From Bowdeniella nasicola (GTDB lineage Bacteria; Actinomycetota; Actinomycetes; Actinomycetales; Actinomycetaceae), in the NCBI RefSeq assembly GCF_900107735.1, contig NZ_FNQV01000002.1, positions 124,001 through 188,000 of the forward strand: a stretch of 64,000 nt of DNA, written 5' to 3'. The translations under genes and the position numbers were made by a program. The notes beneath the pieces are model-generated. The model was not told the DNA's origin. It ran no database searches and was given only the letters and a program-made list of their open reading frames with translations. How positions within the stretch are numbered: the first letter of the stretch is position 1; every line of letters begins with the position of its first letter. This document shows, one piece after another, positions 44,614 to 53,764 of this stretch.

Positions 44614-45781
44614 GATTACGGGCGTAGCCCACGGCGGCACCTGCGTTGGACGCTTGCCCAGCGGCAAAGTCGTATTCGTCCGGCACACCGCCCCGGGCGA
44701 AACCGTGCGAGTCCAGATCACCGAGGAGCTCGCGACTCGAGCCTTTGGCGATGCTATTGACGTCGTCGTCGCGAGTCCCCATCGCCGCGCGCATATCTGG
44801 CCCGAGGCCGCCCGCCACAATATTGGGGGAGTGGAGCTCGGTCATCTAAGTCCTCTGGGGCAGCGTGAATTCAAAGAGGCGGTCCTCGACCACACGCTAC
44901 GTCGCATCGGGGGCGCTGACATCGCCGAGGCTGCCAACGACGTGCGCGAACCCATTCGGGTGGCATCACCGGGCTCACGCGGTACCCGCACGCGGTTTCG
45001 CACGATCCTTAACGATGAGGGACGGCCTGCGATGCGGCGCTACCATTCCAACGACCTCGTCGCGATTGACCGAATGCCGCTGGCCGTAGCCCCCATCGCC
45101 GACCTCAGTGAGGTCACCGGGCCCGCCGGAGCTCAGCTGCGGCATGTGGCGACTTCGACTGGCGAGGTGCACGTCGTGGAGGCAGGCGCCGATGTTCGTA
45201 TCACCGAGCAGGTGAGCGTTGCCGGCAGTACGTACAGCTACCAGCTGTCCACCGATCGATTCTGGCAGGCGCATGAGGCCGCACCCCAGCTCCTGGCGGA
45301 GCAGGTGCGCTCGGGGCTGTTGGGTCCGGGCGACCCCGAGGGGATCTCCGTCCTTGAGCTCTTTAGTGGGGTGGGGCTGTTTTCTGCTCCGATCCACGAC
45401 GTTATCGGCCGCCGCGGCCGGCTTATCACCGTGGAGGGCAGCGAAGCGGCCGCGGGGGATGCGCGTGCGAACGTCCATTCCAGTGTCGAAGTTCGCCACG
45501 GCCGCATCGATAGAAGGTCCGTAAGAGCACTCCTTGCTGAGCACAGCTTTGACGCGATCGTCGTCGACCCGCCACGAACCGGCCTGGGCAAGGATGTCGC
45601 ATCGCTGCTCGCCGATTCCGGTGCGGTGGCGGTCATCCTCATCGCATGTGATCCGGCCGCATTCGCGCGAGACCTCGCGGTCTTTGTTCGCAAGGGCTAC
45701 GACGTGCAGTGGATCGTCCCGTTCGACCTGTTTGAGCACACTCACCACCTCGAAACCACCGCGCTGCTCACGCTGCCCTGA
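44597..45781 (+). CDS. TRAM-domain RNA (uracil-C5) methyltransferase, TrmA/RlmD family
   Basis: Methylates uridine in tRNA or 23S rRNA using SAM. About 394 residues: an N-terminal TRAM domain (about 4-60), a central insert, then the Rossmann methyltransferase with LELFSGVGLFSAPI, DPPRTGLGKDV and the nucleophilic cysteine in LIACDPAAFARDL. The four Fe-S cysteines seen in RlmD are not visible, so it is closer to the Fe-S-free group. ATG 44597 overlaps the transporter gene by 17 bases; a GTG at 44591 is an alternative. The target base is unknown. Confidence 0.88.
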   Translation: MEPIVEITGVAHGGTCVGRLPSGKVVFVRHTAPGETVRVQITEELATRAFGDAIDVVVASPHRRAHIWPEAARHNIGGVELGHLSPLGQREFKEAVLDHTLRRIGGADIAEAANDVREPIRVASPGSRGTRTRFRTILNDEGRPAMRRYHSNDLVAIDRMPLAVAPIADLSEVTGPAGAQLRHVATSTGEVHVVEAGADVRITEQVSVAGSTYSYQLSTDRFWQAHEAAPQLLAEQVRSGLLGPGDPEGISVLELFSGVGLFSAPIHDVIGRRGRLITVEGSEAAAGDARANVHSSVEVRHGRIDRRSVRALLAEHSFDAIVVDPPRTGLGKDVASLLADSGAVAVILIACDPAAFARDLAVFVRKGYDVQWIVPFDLFEHTHHLETTALLTLP

Positions 45782-45863
45782 GCAATGAGTTGTGAGGTCC
45801 TTGCGGCCTCAATCCACGGGTGAGCGGTCGCGCGGGGTGCTAGAACGGAGGTGGAGTGTCGAG

Positions 45864-45892
45864 TGGACGACATGCCGTCGATAAAGTATCTT
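45864..45892 (+). promoter_or_regulatory. Promoter of acnA
   Basis: TGGACG (45864-45869), a 17-bp spacer and TATCTT (45887-45892) predict a start near 45899 and a 60-base leader ending in the AAAGGAG ribosome site of acnA. The -35 matches consensus in 4 of 6 positions. The rest of the 179-base gap shows no gene. Confidence 0.5.
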
Positions 45893-45902
45893 GATATCGA
45901 GA
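45889..45902 (+). promoter_or_regulatory. Candidate operator overlapping the acnA -10 and start
   Basis: TCTTGATATCGAGA is an inverted repeat with one mismatch between 7-base halves. It overlaps the -10 element and the predicted transcription start, the usual place for a repressor. The regulator is not adjacent, unlike the acn-acnR arrangement known in corynebacteria. Confidence 0.5.
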
Positions 45903-45960
45903 GAGTTTGTCGGCAGGTGGTTATCTGCCCGGCTAACGAAGGACTGCAAAGGAGAACCAG

Positions 45961-48750
45961 GTGGATTCATTCAACTCCCGCGCCACGCTCGATGTTGATG
46001 GCAAAGAATACGAGATCTACCGGTTGGACGCCGTTGACGGCGCTGACAAGCTGCCCTACAGCTTGAAGATTCTGACCGAGAACCTACTGCGCACCGAAGA
46101 TGGTGCGAACGTCACCGCCGATCACATCAAGGCACTTGCGAACTGGAACCCGGACGATGAGCCGGAGACCGAAATCCAGTTCACTCCCGCTCGCGTTGTC
46201 ATGCAGGACTTCACCGGCGTGCCCTGCGTCGTCGACCTTGCCACGATGCGCGAAGCCGTCGCAGATCTTGGTGGCAGCCCCGACAAGATCAACCCGCTGG
46301 CACCGGCCGAGCTCGTCATCGACCACTCCGTGGTCATCGACGTCTTTGGCCGCGCCGACGCCTTTGAGCGCAACGTCGAACTCGAGTATGGCCGTAACGA
46401 GGAGCGCTACCAGTTCCTGCGCTGGGGCCAGGGCGCCTTTGACGACTTCAAGGTCGTGCCTCCGGGCACGGGCATCGTCCACCAGGTCAACATCGAGTAC
46501 CTGGCGCGCGGCGTCATGATCCGCGAGGTTGACGGCGTCGAGCGAGCCTACCCGGACACCTGTGTGGGTACCGACTCGCACACGACGATGGTTAATGGCC
46601 TTGGCGTCTTGGGCTGGGGCGTTGGCGGTATTGAGGCGGAGGCCGCAATGCTCGGGCAGCCGGTTTCCATGCTCATTCCGCGCGTCGTTGGCTTCAAGCT
46701 GACCGGCGAAATCCCCACGGGTGCGACCGCCACCGACGTTGTCCTCACCATCACCCAGATGCTGCGCGAGCACGGCGTCGTCGGCAAGTTCGTCGAGTTC
46801 TATGGCGAGGGTGTCTCCGCCGTTCCGCTGGCTAACCGCGCCACGATCGGCAACATGAGCCCCGAGTTCGGCTCGACCGCTGCGATCTTCCCGATCGATG
46901 ACGTCACCGTCGACTACTACCGCCTCACGGGCCGTTCCGAAGAGCAGTGCAAGCTGATCGAGGCCTACGCCAAGGAGCAGGGCCTGTGGCACGACCCGTC
47001 GCGCGAGGCCGCCTACTCCGAATACCTCGAGCTCGACCTGTCGACCGTCGTTCCGTCGATCGCCGGCCCGAAGCGTCCGCAGGACCGTATTGAGCTGTCG
47101 GAGGCCAAGGAAGCCTTCGCCGCAGCGCTGCCGAACTACGTCTCTGAAGAGGAACAGGAGGCCTCCGGCCTCGACGAGGCCGTGGAGGAGACCTTCCCCG
47201 CCTCGGATCCGATCGCGCCGGTCTACGGCGAGGATTCGGGAGAGGCGATCGTCGATACCCCGACCGCAAGCCGTCGTCCGCACAAGCGCGTGAAGGTCAC
47301 GATGGAAGACGGCACGGAAACCGAGCTGGATCACGGCGCGGTCGTCATTTCGTCGATTACCTCCTGCACCAACACCTCCAACCCGTCGGTCATGCTCGCC
47401 GCCGCGCTCCTCGCGCGCAATGCCGTCGAGCGGGGCCTGAGCGTCAAGCCGTGGGTGAAGACCTCGATGGCGCCCGGTTCCAAGGTCGTGACCCACTACT
47501 ACGAGAAGGCCGGGCTGTGGCCCGCGCTGGAAGCCCTTGGCTACCACCTCGTGGGCTACGGTTGCACAACCTGTATCGGTAACTCTGGCCCGCTGCCGGA
47601 AGAGATCTCCGCGGTCATCAACGATAACGACCTGGCCGTCGTTTCGGTGCTCTCGGGTAACCGCAACTTCGAGGGCCGGATCAACCCCGACGTGAAGATG
47701 AACTACCTCGCGTCCCCGCCGCTCGTCATCGCCTACGGCCTGGCCGGCACCATGGACTTCGACTTCGAAGCCGAGCCGCTGGGAACCGACAAGGACGGTA
47801 ACGAGGTCTTCCTCAAGGACATCTGGCCTTCGCCGGATGAGGTCCAGCAGGTCATGGACTCCTCGATCACGCAGGAGATGTTCGAATCGGACTACGCGGA
47901 TGTGTTCGCGGGCGATGAGCGCTGGCGTGCGCTGCAGACCCCCGAGGGTGACATCTTCGAGTGGGACGAGGAATCGACCTACGTGCGCAAGCCCCCGTAC
48001 TTCGAGGGCATGAGCATGGAGCTCACCCCCGTCGAGGACATCACCGGCGCGCGCGTGCTCGCCAAGCTCGGTGACTCCGTCACGACCGACCACATCTCAC
48101 CGGCCGGAGCGATCAAGTTCGATTCTCCCGCAGGCGAGTACCTGAAGTCCCACGGCGTGAGCCGTCGCGACTTCAACTCCTACGGCTCGCGTCGCGGTAA
48201 CCACGAGGTCATGATCCGCGGTACGTTCGCCAACATTCGGCTGCGCAACCAGCTGCTTGACGGTGTCGAAGGCGGTTACACCAAGAACTTCCTCACCGGT
48301 GAGCAGGACTCGATCTTCGACGCCTCTCAGGCCTACCAGGAAGCGGGCATCCCGCTCGTTATCCTCGGCGGCACCGAGTACGGTTCCGGATCCTCGCGTG
48401 ACTGGGCGGCCAAGGGAACCGCGCTGCTCGGAGTGAAGGCCGTCATCACCGAGTCCTTCGAGCGCATCCACCGCTCCAACCTCATCGGTATGGGCGTCCT
48501 GCCGCTGCAATTCCCCGACGGGGAAAACGCCGACTCGCTCGGCCTTGACGGCACGGAAACCTTCGACATCTCCGGAATCACGGAGTTGAACGAGGGCACG
48601 ACCCCCAAGACCGTGAAGGTCACGGCGCGCAAGGACGACGGCTCGGCCATCGAGTTTGACGCCCGAGTGCGCATCGATACCCCCGGAGAGCGGGAGTACT
48701 TCCGCAACGGAGGCATCCTGCAGTACGTGCTGCGCTCGCTCGCGAAGTAA
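45961..48750 (+). CDS. acnA: Aconitate hydratase (aconitase A)
   Basis: Interconverts citrate and isocitrate through a 4Fe-4S cluster. 929 residues, AcnA/IRP type. The three cluster cysteines are in [11 protein letters not shown] (near 465) and [13 protein letters not shown] (near 530), and the substrate motif [15 protein letters not shown] is present (near 200). An acidic insert around 395-440 (with [10 protein letters not shown]) separates domains, as in other actinobacterial AcnA. C-terminal swivel domain: [26 protein letters not shown] and [14 protein letters not shown]. The GTG start follows AAAGGAG. It is the only TCA-cycle gene in the window and is followed by a hairpin terminator. Confidence 0.96.
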   Translation: MDSFNSRATLDVDGKEYEIYRLDAVDGADKLPYSLKILTENLLRTEDGANVTADHIKALANWNPDDEPETEIQFTPARVVMQDFTGVPCVVDLATMREAVADLGGSPDKINPLAPAELVIDHSVVIDVFGRADAFERNVELEYGRNEERYQFLRWGQGAFDDFKVVPPGTGIVHQVNIEYLARGVMIREVDGVERAYPDTCVGTDSHTTMVNGLGVLGWGVGGIEAEAAMLGQPVSMLIPRVVGFKLTGEIPTGATATDVVLTITQMLREHGVVGKFVEFYGEGVSAVPLANRATIGNMSPEFGSTAAIFPIDDVTVDYYRLTGRSEEQCKLIEAYAKEQGLWHDPSREAAYSEYLELDLSTVVPSIAGPKRPQDRIELSEAKEAFAAALPNYVSEEEQEASGLDEAVEETFPASDPIAPVYGEDSGEAIVDTPTASRRPHKRVKVTMEDGTETELDHGAVVISSITSCTNTSNPSVMLAAALLARNAVERGLSVKPWVKTSMAPGSKVVTHYYEKAGLWPALEALGYHLVGYGCTTCIGNSGPLPEEISAVINDNDLAVVSVLSGNRNFEGRINPDVKMNYLASPPLVIAYGLAGTMDFDFEAEPLGTDKDGNEVFLKDIWPSPDEVQQVMDSSITQEMFESDYADVFAGDERWRALQTPEGDIFEWDEESTYVRKPPYFEGMSMELTPVEDITGARVLAKLGDSVTTDHISPAGAIKFDSPAGEYLKSHGVSRRDFNSYGSRRGNHEVMIRGTFANIRLRNQLLDGVEGGYTKNFLTGEQDSIFDASQAYQEAGIPLVILGGTEYGSGSSRDWAAKGTALLGVKAVITESFERIHRSNLIGMGVLPLQFPDGENADSLGLDGTETFDISGITELNEGTTPKTVKVTARKDDGSAIEFDARVRIDTPGEREYFRNGGILQYVLRSLAK

Positions 48751-48765
48751 CCACACGACGCCAAG

Positions 48766-48797
48766 ATCGGTCCGGGCCCTTGAGGGCTCGGACCGAT
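48766..48797 (+). terminator. Hairpin terminator after acnA
   Basis: A 14-bp stem with one G-U pair (48766-48779 with 48784-48797) and TTGA loop begins 15 bases after the acnA stop. It has a G/T-rich tail without a long U-run. Confidence 0.7.
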
Positions 48798-48833
48798 TGC
48801 GTTGTGCCCTAGGCAGGCTCGGCGACGGGGTGC

Positions 48834-48920
48834 ATGATGGGAGCCTCACGTGTGCCGCCGGGTTCGGTTGCCACCGTCGAGTTCCACCTGGCCGACACGC
48901 CCTATCTGGCGCTGAACGGC
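48834..48920 (+). pseudogene. Relic of a VOC/PhnB-like (glyoxalase-superfamily) gene
   Basis: The frame from 48834 reads MMGASRVPPGSVATVEFHLA and then DTPYLALNGGPEAVLIS. The stretch PPGSVATVEFHLA...YLALNGGP closely matches the conserved middle of PhnB/3-demethylubiquinone-methyltransferase-like VOC proteins (pattern PPGTVxxVEFxLDGQxFxALNGGP). Only about 28 residues survive: a stop lies at 48810 upstream in frame, and the tail runs into the end of the convergent SDR gene. No start or ribosome site is evident. I read it as a decayed gene fragment. Confidence 0.6.
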
Positions 48921-48935
48921 GGCCCTGAAGCGGTC

Positions 48936-49850
48936 CTAATCAGCGTAGGGGCCGGCCAGCGCGCGATCGATAATCTCGGTCACCGTCGGCGCGGCAAAGG
49001 TGAAGCCGGCCTGCGTCAGTGCGTGCGGCACGACGCGCTGGCTCGTGAGCAAAAGTTCCTCGCCCATGGTACCAAGGGCGGCCAGCAGGGGAGTCGGCGC
49101 CACGAGCGGGGAGGATCGCCCGAGCGCGTCCTGCAGCGCCTCGTGCCACGCGTTGAACGTCACCGGATTCGGTCCCACGAGGTTGATCGGGCCGGAAATC
49201 TCCTGGTCCTCGATCGCGAACATGATTGCCGCGACGGCGTCGCCGATCCAAATGGAGGAAAAATACTGCTCGCCGCTGCCGAGCTGCGCTCCCAGGTGCC
49301 AGCGGTACAGCGGCTCCAAGACGCCAAGGAGGCCGTCGCCGGTATCCATGAGGTGGCCAGTGCGCAGTTGGATCGTGCGCACCCCCGCCTGTTCGGCAGC
49401 CTCGGCGGCCGCCTCCCACGCCAGGCACACCTGCGGCAGCCAGCCCTCACCGGGGCCGCTGTCCTCGCTCAGTTCGGTGGCGCCGCGCGAGCCGTAGTAA
49501 CCGATGGCGGAGCCGCTGACGAACACCTCTGGCCGCTGCTCGCTCGGCAGCTCGGCGATCGTGCGGGCGAGGAGGTTCACGCTACCGACCCGCGAGGAGA
49601 TGATCTCGCGCTGCCGAGCCGGCGTCCACGGCCGATCCGCGATGCCGGCGCCCGAGACGCACACGACCGCATCGGCGGCCGCGATCGCCGCCGGATCGAG
49701 CTCGCCGCGCGCCGGATCCCACGAGACCTCGTCGCCGCTGCGAGCCTCGCGTCGTACCAGGTGTTTGACGTGCCAGGAGTTCTCGCTGGCGTAGGCGGTG
49801 AGGGCCCCTCCGAGGAAGCCGGAGGCTCCCGCGATCAGTAGTGTTCTCAT
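48936..49850 (-). CDS. TIGR01777-family NAD-dependent epimerase/SDR (DUF1731)
   Basis: 304 residues with the extended-SDR nucleotide motif GASGFLGGALTAYA at the N-terminus, VSGSAIGYYGSRG (active-site tyrosine) and the C-terminal DUF1731 domain ending PTVTEIIDRALAGPYAD. This is the YfcH/SulA family; the substrate is unknown. The start ATG 49850 stands 6 bases after TAGGGT, so leaderless. The -10 element overlaps the stop codon of the upstream ClC gene. The 185-base gap to acnA holds a terminator and a VOC relic. Confidence 0.88.
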   Translation of the reverse strand: MRTLLIAGASGFLGGALTAYASENSWHVKHLVRREARSGDEVSWDPARGELDPAAIAAADAVVCVSGAGIADRPWTPARQREIISSRVGSVNLLARTIAELPSEQRPEVFVSGSAIGYYGSRGATELSEDSGPGEGWLPQVCLAWEAAAEAAEQAGVRTIQLRTGHLMDTGDGLLGVLEPLYRWHLGAQLGSGEQYFSSIWIGDAVAAIMFAIEDQEISGPINLVGPNPVTFNAWHEALQDALGRSSPLVAPTPLLAALGTMGEELLLTSQRVVPHALTQAGFTFAAPTVTEIIDRALAGPYAD

Positions 49851-49862
49851 GGTGTCACCCTA
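49851..49862 (-). promoter_or_regulatory. Leaderless -10 element of the SDR gene
   Basis: On the minus strand TAGGGT (49862-49857) is followed by 6 bases and ATG. The first three bases of the element are the TAG stop codon of the ClC gene. Confidence 0.45.
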
Positions 49863-51716
49863 GGGGCGCTTGCGCTCGTGCGCCTCCAGAGAGTCCCGGT
49901 GGCGGCGGTACTTCGCCAGCCGGGTGCTCATGCGCGACCCCCACGAACTCGCCGATTCCGCCTGCTGCAGGGCCCGGCGCTGCTGACGATAGATTCGGCC
50001 CACGAGATCGCGCTGCGCGACCCAGCCGACGAGCTTTCCGTCGTCATCAACAACGGCAATGCCCTCGATGCCGGCGTCCACGAGCGTGCGCAGGACGACC
50101 GAGGCGAACTCGCGCCGGTTGACGGCTTCGCGTGCGAGGGCGATGTCGGTGACGGGACGGTGTGGGTCGATGCCGTCCTCGCGTGCGGCCGCAATCCCGA
50201 GCGCCCCGAGCGTGCCGAGGTAGGTGCCATCGGGCGCGACGACGGGCACTGCGGTGGAGCCTGATTCGCGAATGACAGCGGCCGCGTCCCGGATGGACAG
50301 CGCCTCGCCGATGACGGCGGGCTCGCGGCCCATGAGGCCCTCGGCGCGCACTCGCCCTAGCAGGGTCTGTTCGACCGGGTCGTCCAGGACGTCGCCGCGG
50401 CGCACGAGTTTCGTCGTGTAGATCGTGTAGCGGGTGAGGAAGGCGGACAGGCCCGTGGCGAGCCCGACCGCGAGCATCATCGGCAAGATGAGAGCGTATT
50501 GGCCCGTCATCTCCACAATGATGAGGACGCTCGTCAGCGGCGCGCGAGCGGCGGCCGCGAAGGCAGCGCCCATGCCGATGACCGCGAAGGTCGTAAGGGA
50601 GCTGGCCGCAAAGGGTGCGAAGGCCGATGCGAGCAAGGCGCCCGTCGTCGCGCCGACGAAGAGGGTGGGACCGAATACCCCGCCGGAGCCGCCCATCGCG
50701 ATGACGAGGGCGGCCAGCAGGATCTGCATGACGAGCAGCAGCGCGATCATTGCGGCATCGAACTGCCCGGTCAGCACGCGGTGCAGCGTCGCGGTGACAT
50801 CGCCGTACATCGCGGGCACGGCCACGAGGCCGAGGCCCACGAGCAGGCCGCCGACGGCCGGGCGCGCCCATTCTGGTCCGCGGTAGGCCAGGTTCATGGC
50901 GTCGTCGACCAGATAGATCGAGCGCGAGAATGCGATTCCGGCCAGGCCCGCGACGAGGCCGACGAGCGCGACCCACCACAGGTCCGTCGTCGATTCGAGC
51001 AGGACGGCGGGGATGGAGACGACCTGGGTGTCGCCGAGGATCAGGTGGGCGATGACCGCGCCGGAGACCGAGGCGATGACGACCATGCCGATCGTCTCCG
51101 CGGTGAAGGAGACCAGGATCAGCTCGAGGGTGAAGACGGCGCCGGCGAGCGGGGTGTTGAAGGTTGCGGCGATGCCGCCTGCCGCGCCCGCGCCGCACAG
51201 CAGCGTCAGCTGCCGCGTGGAGAGTTTGAGTTTCTGGCCGAAAAACGATCCGATAGCGGCCCCCACCTGGACGATGGGCCCCTCTTTGCCGACGGGGCCG
51301 CCGCCGCCGATCGTGAGCGCGGTCGCGATGATCTTGACGATCGCGACGCGGCCTGGGATGACGCCGCCCTTGCGCCGCACGGCCAGCATGACCTCGGGAA
51401 CGCCGTGGCCGCGAGCGAACGGCGAATATCGATTGATCGCGACCCCGCAGATGAGGCCCGCGATCGCCGGCGCGGCGATGACGAAGGCCGGATGCCAGCC
51501 CGTTGCGCCGTGGGGCGCGCCAAGCGTCGCGCCGTAATCGGCGTAACCGGTGGCAAGGCGCGAGACGGCGGCGATGAGGTATTGGAAGAGAACGGCGGCG
51601 AGGCCCACCCCGATCCCGACGAGCGCGCACAGGGCGGCGAAGGCGCTGCGGTGATGAGTCAGCAGCGAGCGCAGCCGGCGGACCGGCGGGCTCGGAGGCG
51701 TGATCGGGGTGGTCAT
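49860..51716 (-). CDS. ClC-type chloride channel/antiporter with CBS domains
   Basis: Inner-membrane anion transporter. 618 residues: about 430 of membrane domain with RGHGVPEVML (GSGIP-equivalent), GPVGKEGPIVQVGAAIGS carrying the gating glutamate, and GSGGVFGPTLFVGA. Then two CBS domains (about 455-580) that usually bind adenine nucleotides. The gating glutamate and general likeness to EcClC suggest H+/Cl- exchange, but the second (proton) glutamate was not identified by eye. It is on the same strand as the S9 peptidase, 15 bases away. No clear ribosome site; the start ATG is at 51716. Confidence 0.88.
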   Translation of the reverse strand: MTTPITPPSPPVRRLRSLLTHHRSAFAALCALVGIGVGLAAVLFQYLIAAVSRLATGYADYGATLGAPHGATGWHPAFVIAAPAIAGLICGVAINRYSPFARGHGVPEVMLAVRRKGGVIPGRVAIVKIIATALTIGGGGPVGKEGPIVQVGAAIGSFFGQKLKLSTRQLTLLCGAGAAGGIAATFNTPLAGAVFTLELILVSFTAETIGMVVIASVSGAVIAHLILGDTQVVSIPAVLLESTTDLWWVALVGLVAGLAGIAFSRSIYLVDDAMNLAYRGPEWARPAVGGLLVGLGLVAVPAMYGDVTATLHRVLTGQFDAAMIALLLVMQILLAALVIAMGGSGGVFGPTLFVGATTGALLASAFAPFAASSLTTFAVIGMGAAFAAAARAPLTSVLIIVEMTGQYALILPMMLAVGLATGLSAFLTRYTIYTTKLVRRGDVLDDPVEQTLLGRVRAEGLMGREPAVIGEALSIRDAAAVIRESGSTAVPVVAPDGTYLGTLGALGIAAAREDGIDPHRPVTDIALAREAVNRREFASVVLRTLVDAGIEGIAVVDDDGKLVGWVAQRDLVGRIYRQQRRALQQAESASSWGSRMSTRLAKYRRHRDSLEAHERKRP

Positions 51717-51731
51717 GGAGACAGCGTCAGG

Positions 51732-53684
51732 CTAGGCCCACGGCACGTCGACCTCGACGTCGTGCGGCCTAAAGCCCAGGACCTCACCGTAGAACGCGAG
51801 CTCGGTCGCGATCGCGTCCTTGCGGGCCGCGGCCGCGCGGAAGCCGTGGCCCTCGCCGGGGTACATGCGCAGTGCGACTGGTTTGCCCGCGTTCGCCGTG
51901 GCGTCGTAGATGACGCGAGCCTGGCTCGGCGGGACGACCTTGTCATCCTCGCCCTGCAGCAGCAGGAGCGGGACGGTGAGCGCGTCGAGATGGTTAATGG
52001 GGGAGCGCTCCTCGTAGCGTTCGGCTTCCTGCGGGTAGGGTCCGATGAGCCCATCGAGGTAGCGCGCCTCGAACATGTGGGTCTCCTTGGCGAGCAAGCT
52101 CAGATCCGCGACGCCGAACAGGGAGGTACCCGCCGCGAACGTCTCCAGCGTCGTCAGGGCGCGCAGCACCGCATAACCACCGGCCGAGCCACCGCGAATG
52201 ACGGCGCGCTTGGCATCGATGAGGCCCTCGGCGGCGAGGTGGCTGACGCCCGCGGCGATATCGGCGTTATCGATCTCGCCCCACAGTCCGGCGAGCGAGT
52301 CCCGGTAGGCGCGGCCATAGCCGGAGGATCCGGAGTAGTCGACGTCCAGGACGGCAAAGCCGCGCGTCGTCCAGAACTGGATGGCGTCGCGGTAGGTGGG
52401 GCTCGTGGCCGAGGTGGGCCCGCCATGCACCATGACAATGAGCGGCGGAGCCTCCTCCTGCGGTGCGGCCACCTCGGGGTGGTTTGGCGGGTAGAAGTAG
52501 CCGTAGGCCTCGTGGGTGCCAAAGCCATCTCCGGCCGGTACCTGCCAGGTCAGCGGCTCGGGCAGGGAGGTCCATTCCTCGGGCAGCGGGGAATCATCGG
52601 AGGCAAGGACGAGGCGAGTGCGCGCGTGTGGCAGGTCAATCGCAATGACCGCCGGTGCGGCGGTGGCGCTGGCCCCGAGGACGGCGACGCGGTCGCCCGC
52701 GACGGCGGGGGTGCCGAGCGGGTCGTAGCCGATGAGCCATTCCTCGAGCTCACCGGTGCGCCAGGCGAGCGAGCCGAGGTGGCGCTGCCCGTCGGCGGCC
52801 CACGTCACGAGCAGGTGATCGTCATCGAGCACCGCGTACGGCATCGTCATGACCCAGGGCGGATCGGCAAAATCGGCCTCCGCGGGATGGAGCGCCCGCA
52901 CCCGGATCTTCTCGCCGAGTTCCGCGCGGTAGATATTCCACCAGCCGGAGAGGTCATCGATGAAGACGAGGTCGTCGTCGGTGACGAATAGCGGCGCGAT
53001 GGCAGAGGACGTTCCGCCGTCGATGCGCGTGATCTCGGTGATGGCCGTCTCGAAGCATTCGCCGAGCATGACGCGCGTGTCCTCCCACGGCATCAACCCG
53101 AGGTCCCACTCGTACCACGTGATGCGTTCACCCGAGGGTGATAGGCGCACGCCGGCGATGAAGTCCGCGCCGTCGTAGATGACCGTGCGCTCGCCATCGG
53201 CGCAGTCGATGTCGACGATCGCGTGGCGCGGGTAGCCATCGGCGCGGGAATCGTCGTGGATTTCGGCGATCGCGATGACGTGGCCGTCGCGCGCCTGCAG
53301 GTCGGCGTACCGCCATCCGTCATCGGGCGTGATCGCGAGCGCACGCTCGCCCGGCGCTGCATTCAGCGATGCGCGGTACAGGCGGCCGGTGGTGCGATGG
53401 GAGACGATGACGTCGCTGCCATCAACGGCGATGGCTGGCCCGCCGTATTCGTGCAATCGGGAGCCGATCGGGATCTCCGTGCCCGACTCATCCAGCAGTG
53501 GGAAGTCGACGATCTCACCGTCACGTTCGAGTGCGAGTCGAGTGGTGCCGCTTGCCCCGGTGCGACCGACAACGATCCCGGTATCGGCGATGAGCGGGTC
53601 TGACAGCGTTGTCTTCGCGGCCGTGAGGGAGTCGATCGTGAGAATAGAGGGCCAAGTGCCATACGGCATCGTGGTGGTGGTCAT
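51732..53684 (-). CDS. S9-family (prolyl oligopeptidase-like) serine peptidase
   Basis: About 650 residues: an N-terminal beta-propeller domain (about 20-380) and a C-terminal alpha/beta hydrolase with the nucleophile in GGSAGGYAVL (near 495), the aspartate region LLLQGEDDKVVPP and the histidine in GEGHGF. It probably cleaves short peptides or acyl-peptides. No signal peptide, so it is cytoplasmic. ATG 53684 is chosen: TACAAT lies 7 bases before it, and the GGAGG between is too close for use as a ribosome site there. A longer frame to 53723 exists. Confidence 0.9.
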   Translation of the reverse strand: MTTTTMPYGTWPSILTIDSLTAAKTTLSDPLIADTGIVVGRTGASGTTRLALERDGEIVDFPLLDESGTEIPIGSRLHEYGGPAIAVDGSDVIVSHRTTGRLYRASLNAAPGERALAITPDDGWRYADLQARDGHVIAIAEIHDDSRADGYPRHAIVDIDCADGERTVIYDGADFIAGVRLSPSGERITWYEWDLGLMPWEDTRVMLGECFETAITEITRIDGGTSSAIAPLFVTDDDLVFIDDLSGWWNIYRAELGEKIRVRALHPAEADFADPPWVMTMPYAVLDDDHLLVTWAADGQRHLGSLAWRTGELEEWLIGYDPLGTPAVAGDRVAVLGASATAAPAVIAIDLPHARTRLVLASDDSPLPEEWTSLPEPLTWQVPAGDGFGTHEAYGYFYPPNHPEVAAPQEEAPPLIVMVHGGPTSATSPTYRDAIQFWTTRGFAVLDVDYSGSSGYGRAYRDSLAGLWGEIDNADIAAGVSHLAAEGLIDAKRAVIRGGSAGGYAVLRALTTLETFAAGTSLFGVADLSLLAKETHMFEARYLDGLIGPYPQEAERYEERSPINHLDALTVPLLLLQGEDDKVVPPSQARVIYDATANAGKPVALRMYPGEGHGFRAAAARKDAIATELAFYGEVLGFRPHDVEVDVPWA

Positions 53685-53697
53685 AGCCTCCATTGTA
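53685..53697 (-). promoter_or_regulatory. Leaderless -10 element of the S9 peptidase gene
   Basis: On the minus strand TACAAT (53697-53692), then GGAGGCT, then ATG. The layout is very similar to that of the DUF5998 gene (CACAAT, GGGAGGC, ATG). Confidence 0.5.
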
Positions 53698-53764
53698 TGG
53701 CGCATCAGGGGCCAAATCGGCATAGAGTAGGAGGTCGAAGTAATGGCCGCCTGCTAGGAGAACC

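Noticed and set aside
46084-48093. A 669-codon open frame opposite acnA
   Set aside because: The aconitase reading is complete with all cluster cysteines; the antisense frame is composition-driven and has no recognisable domain.
50499-52991. An 830-codon open frame on the plus strand opposite the ClC and S9 peptidase genes
   Set aside because: Both minus-strand genes are intact with family motifs; the plus frame is Arg/Asp/Gly-rich with no motif and spans two genes, the usual shadow of high-GC coding DNA.
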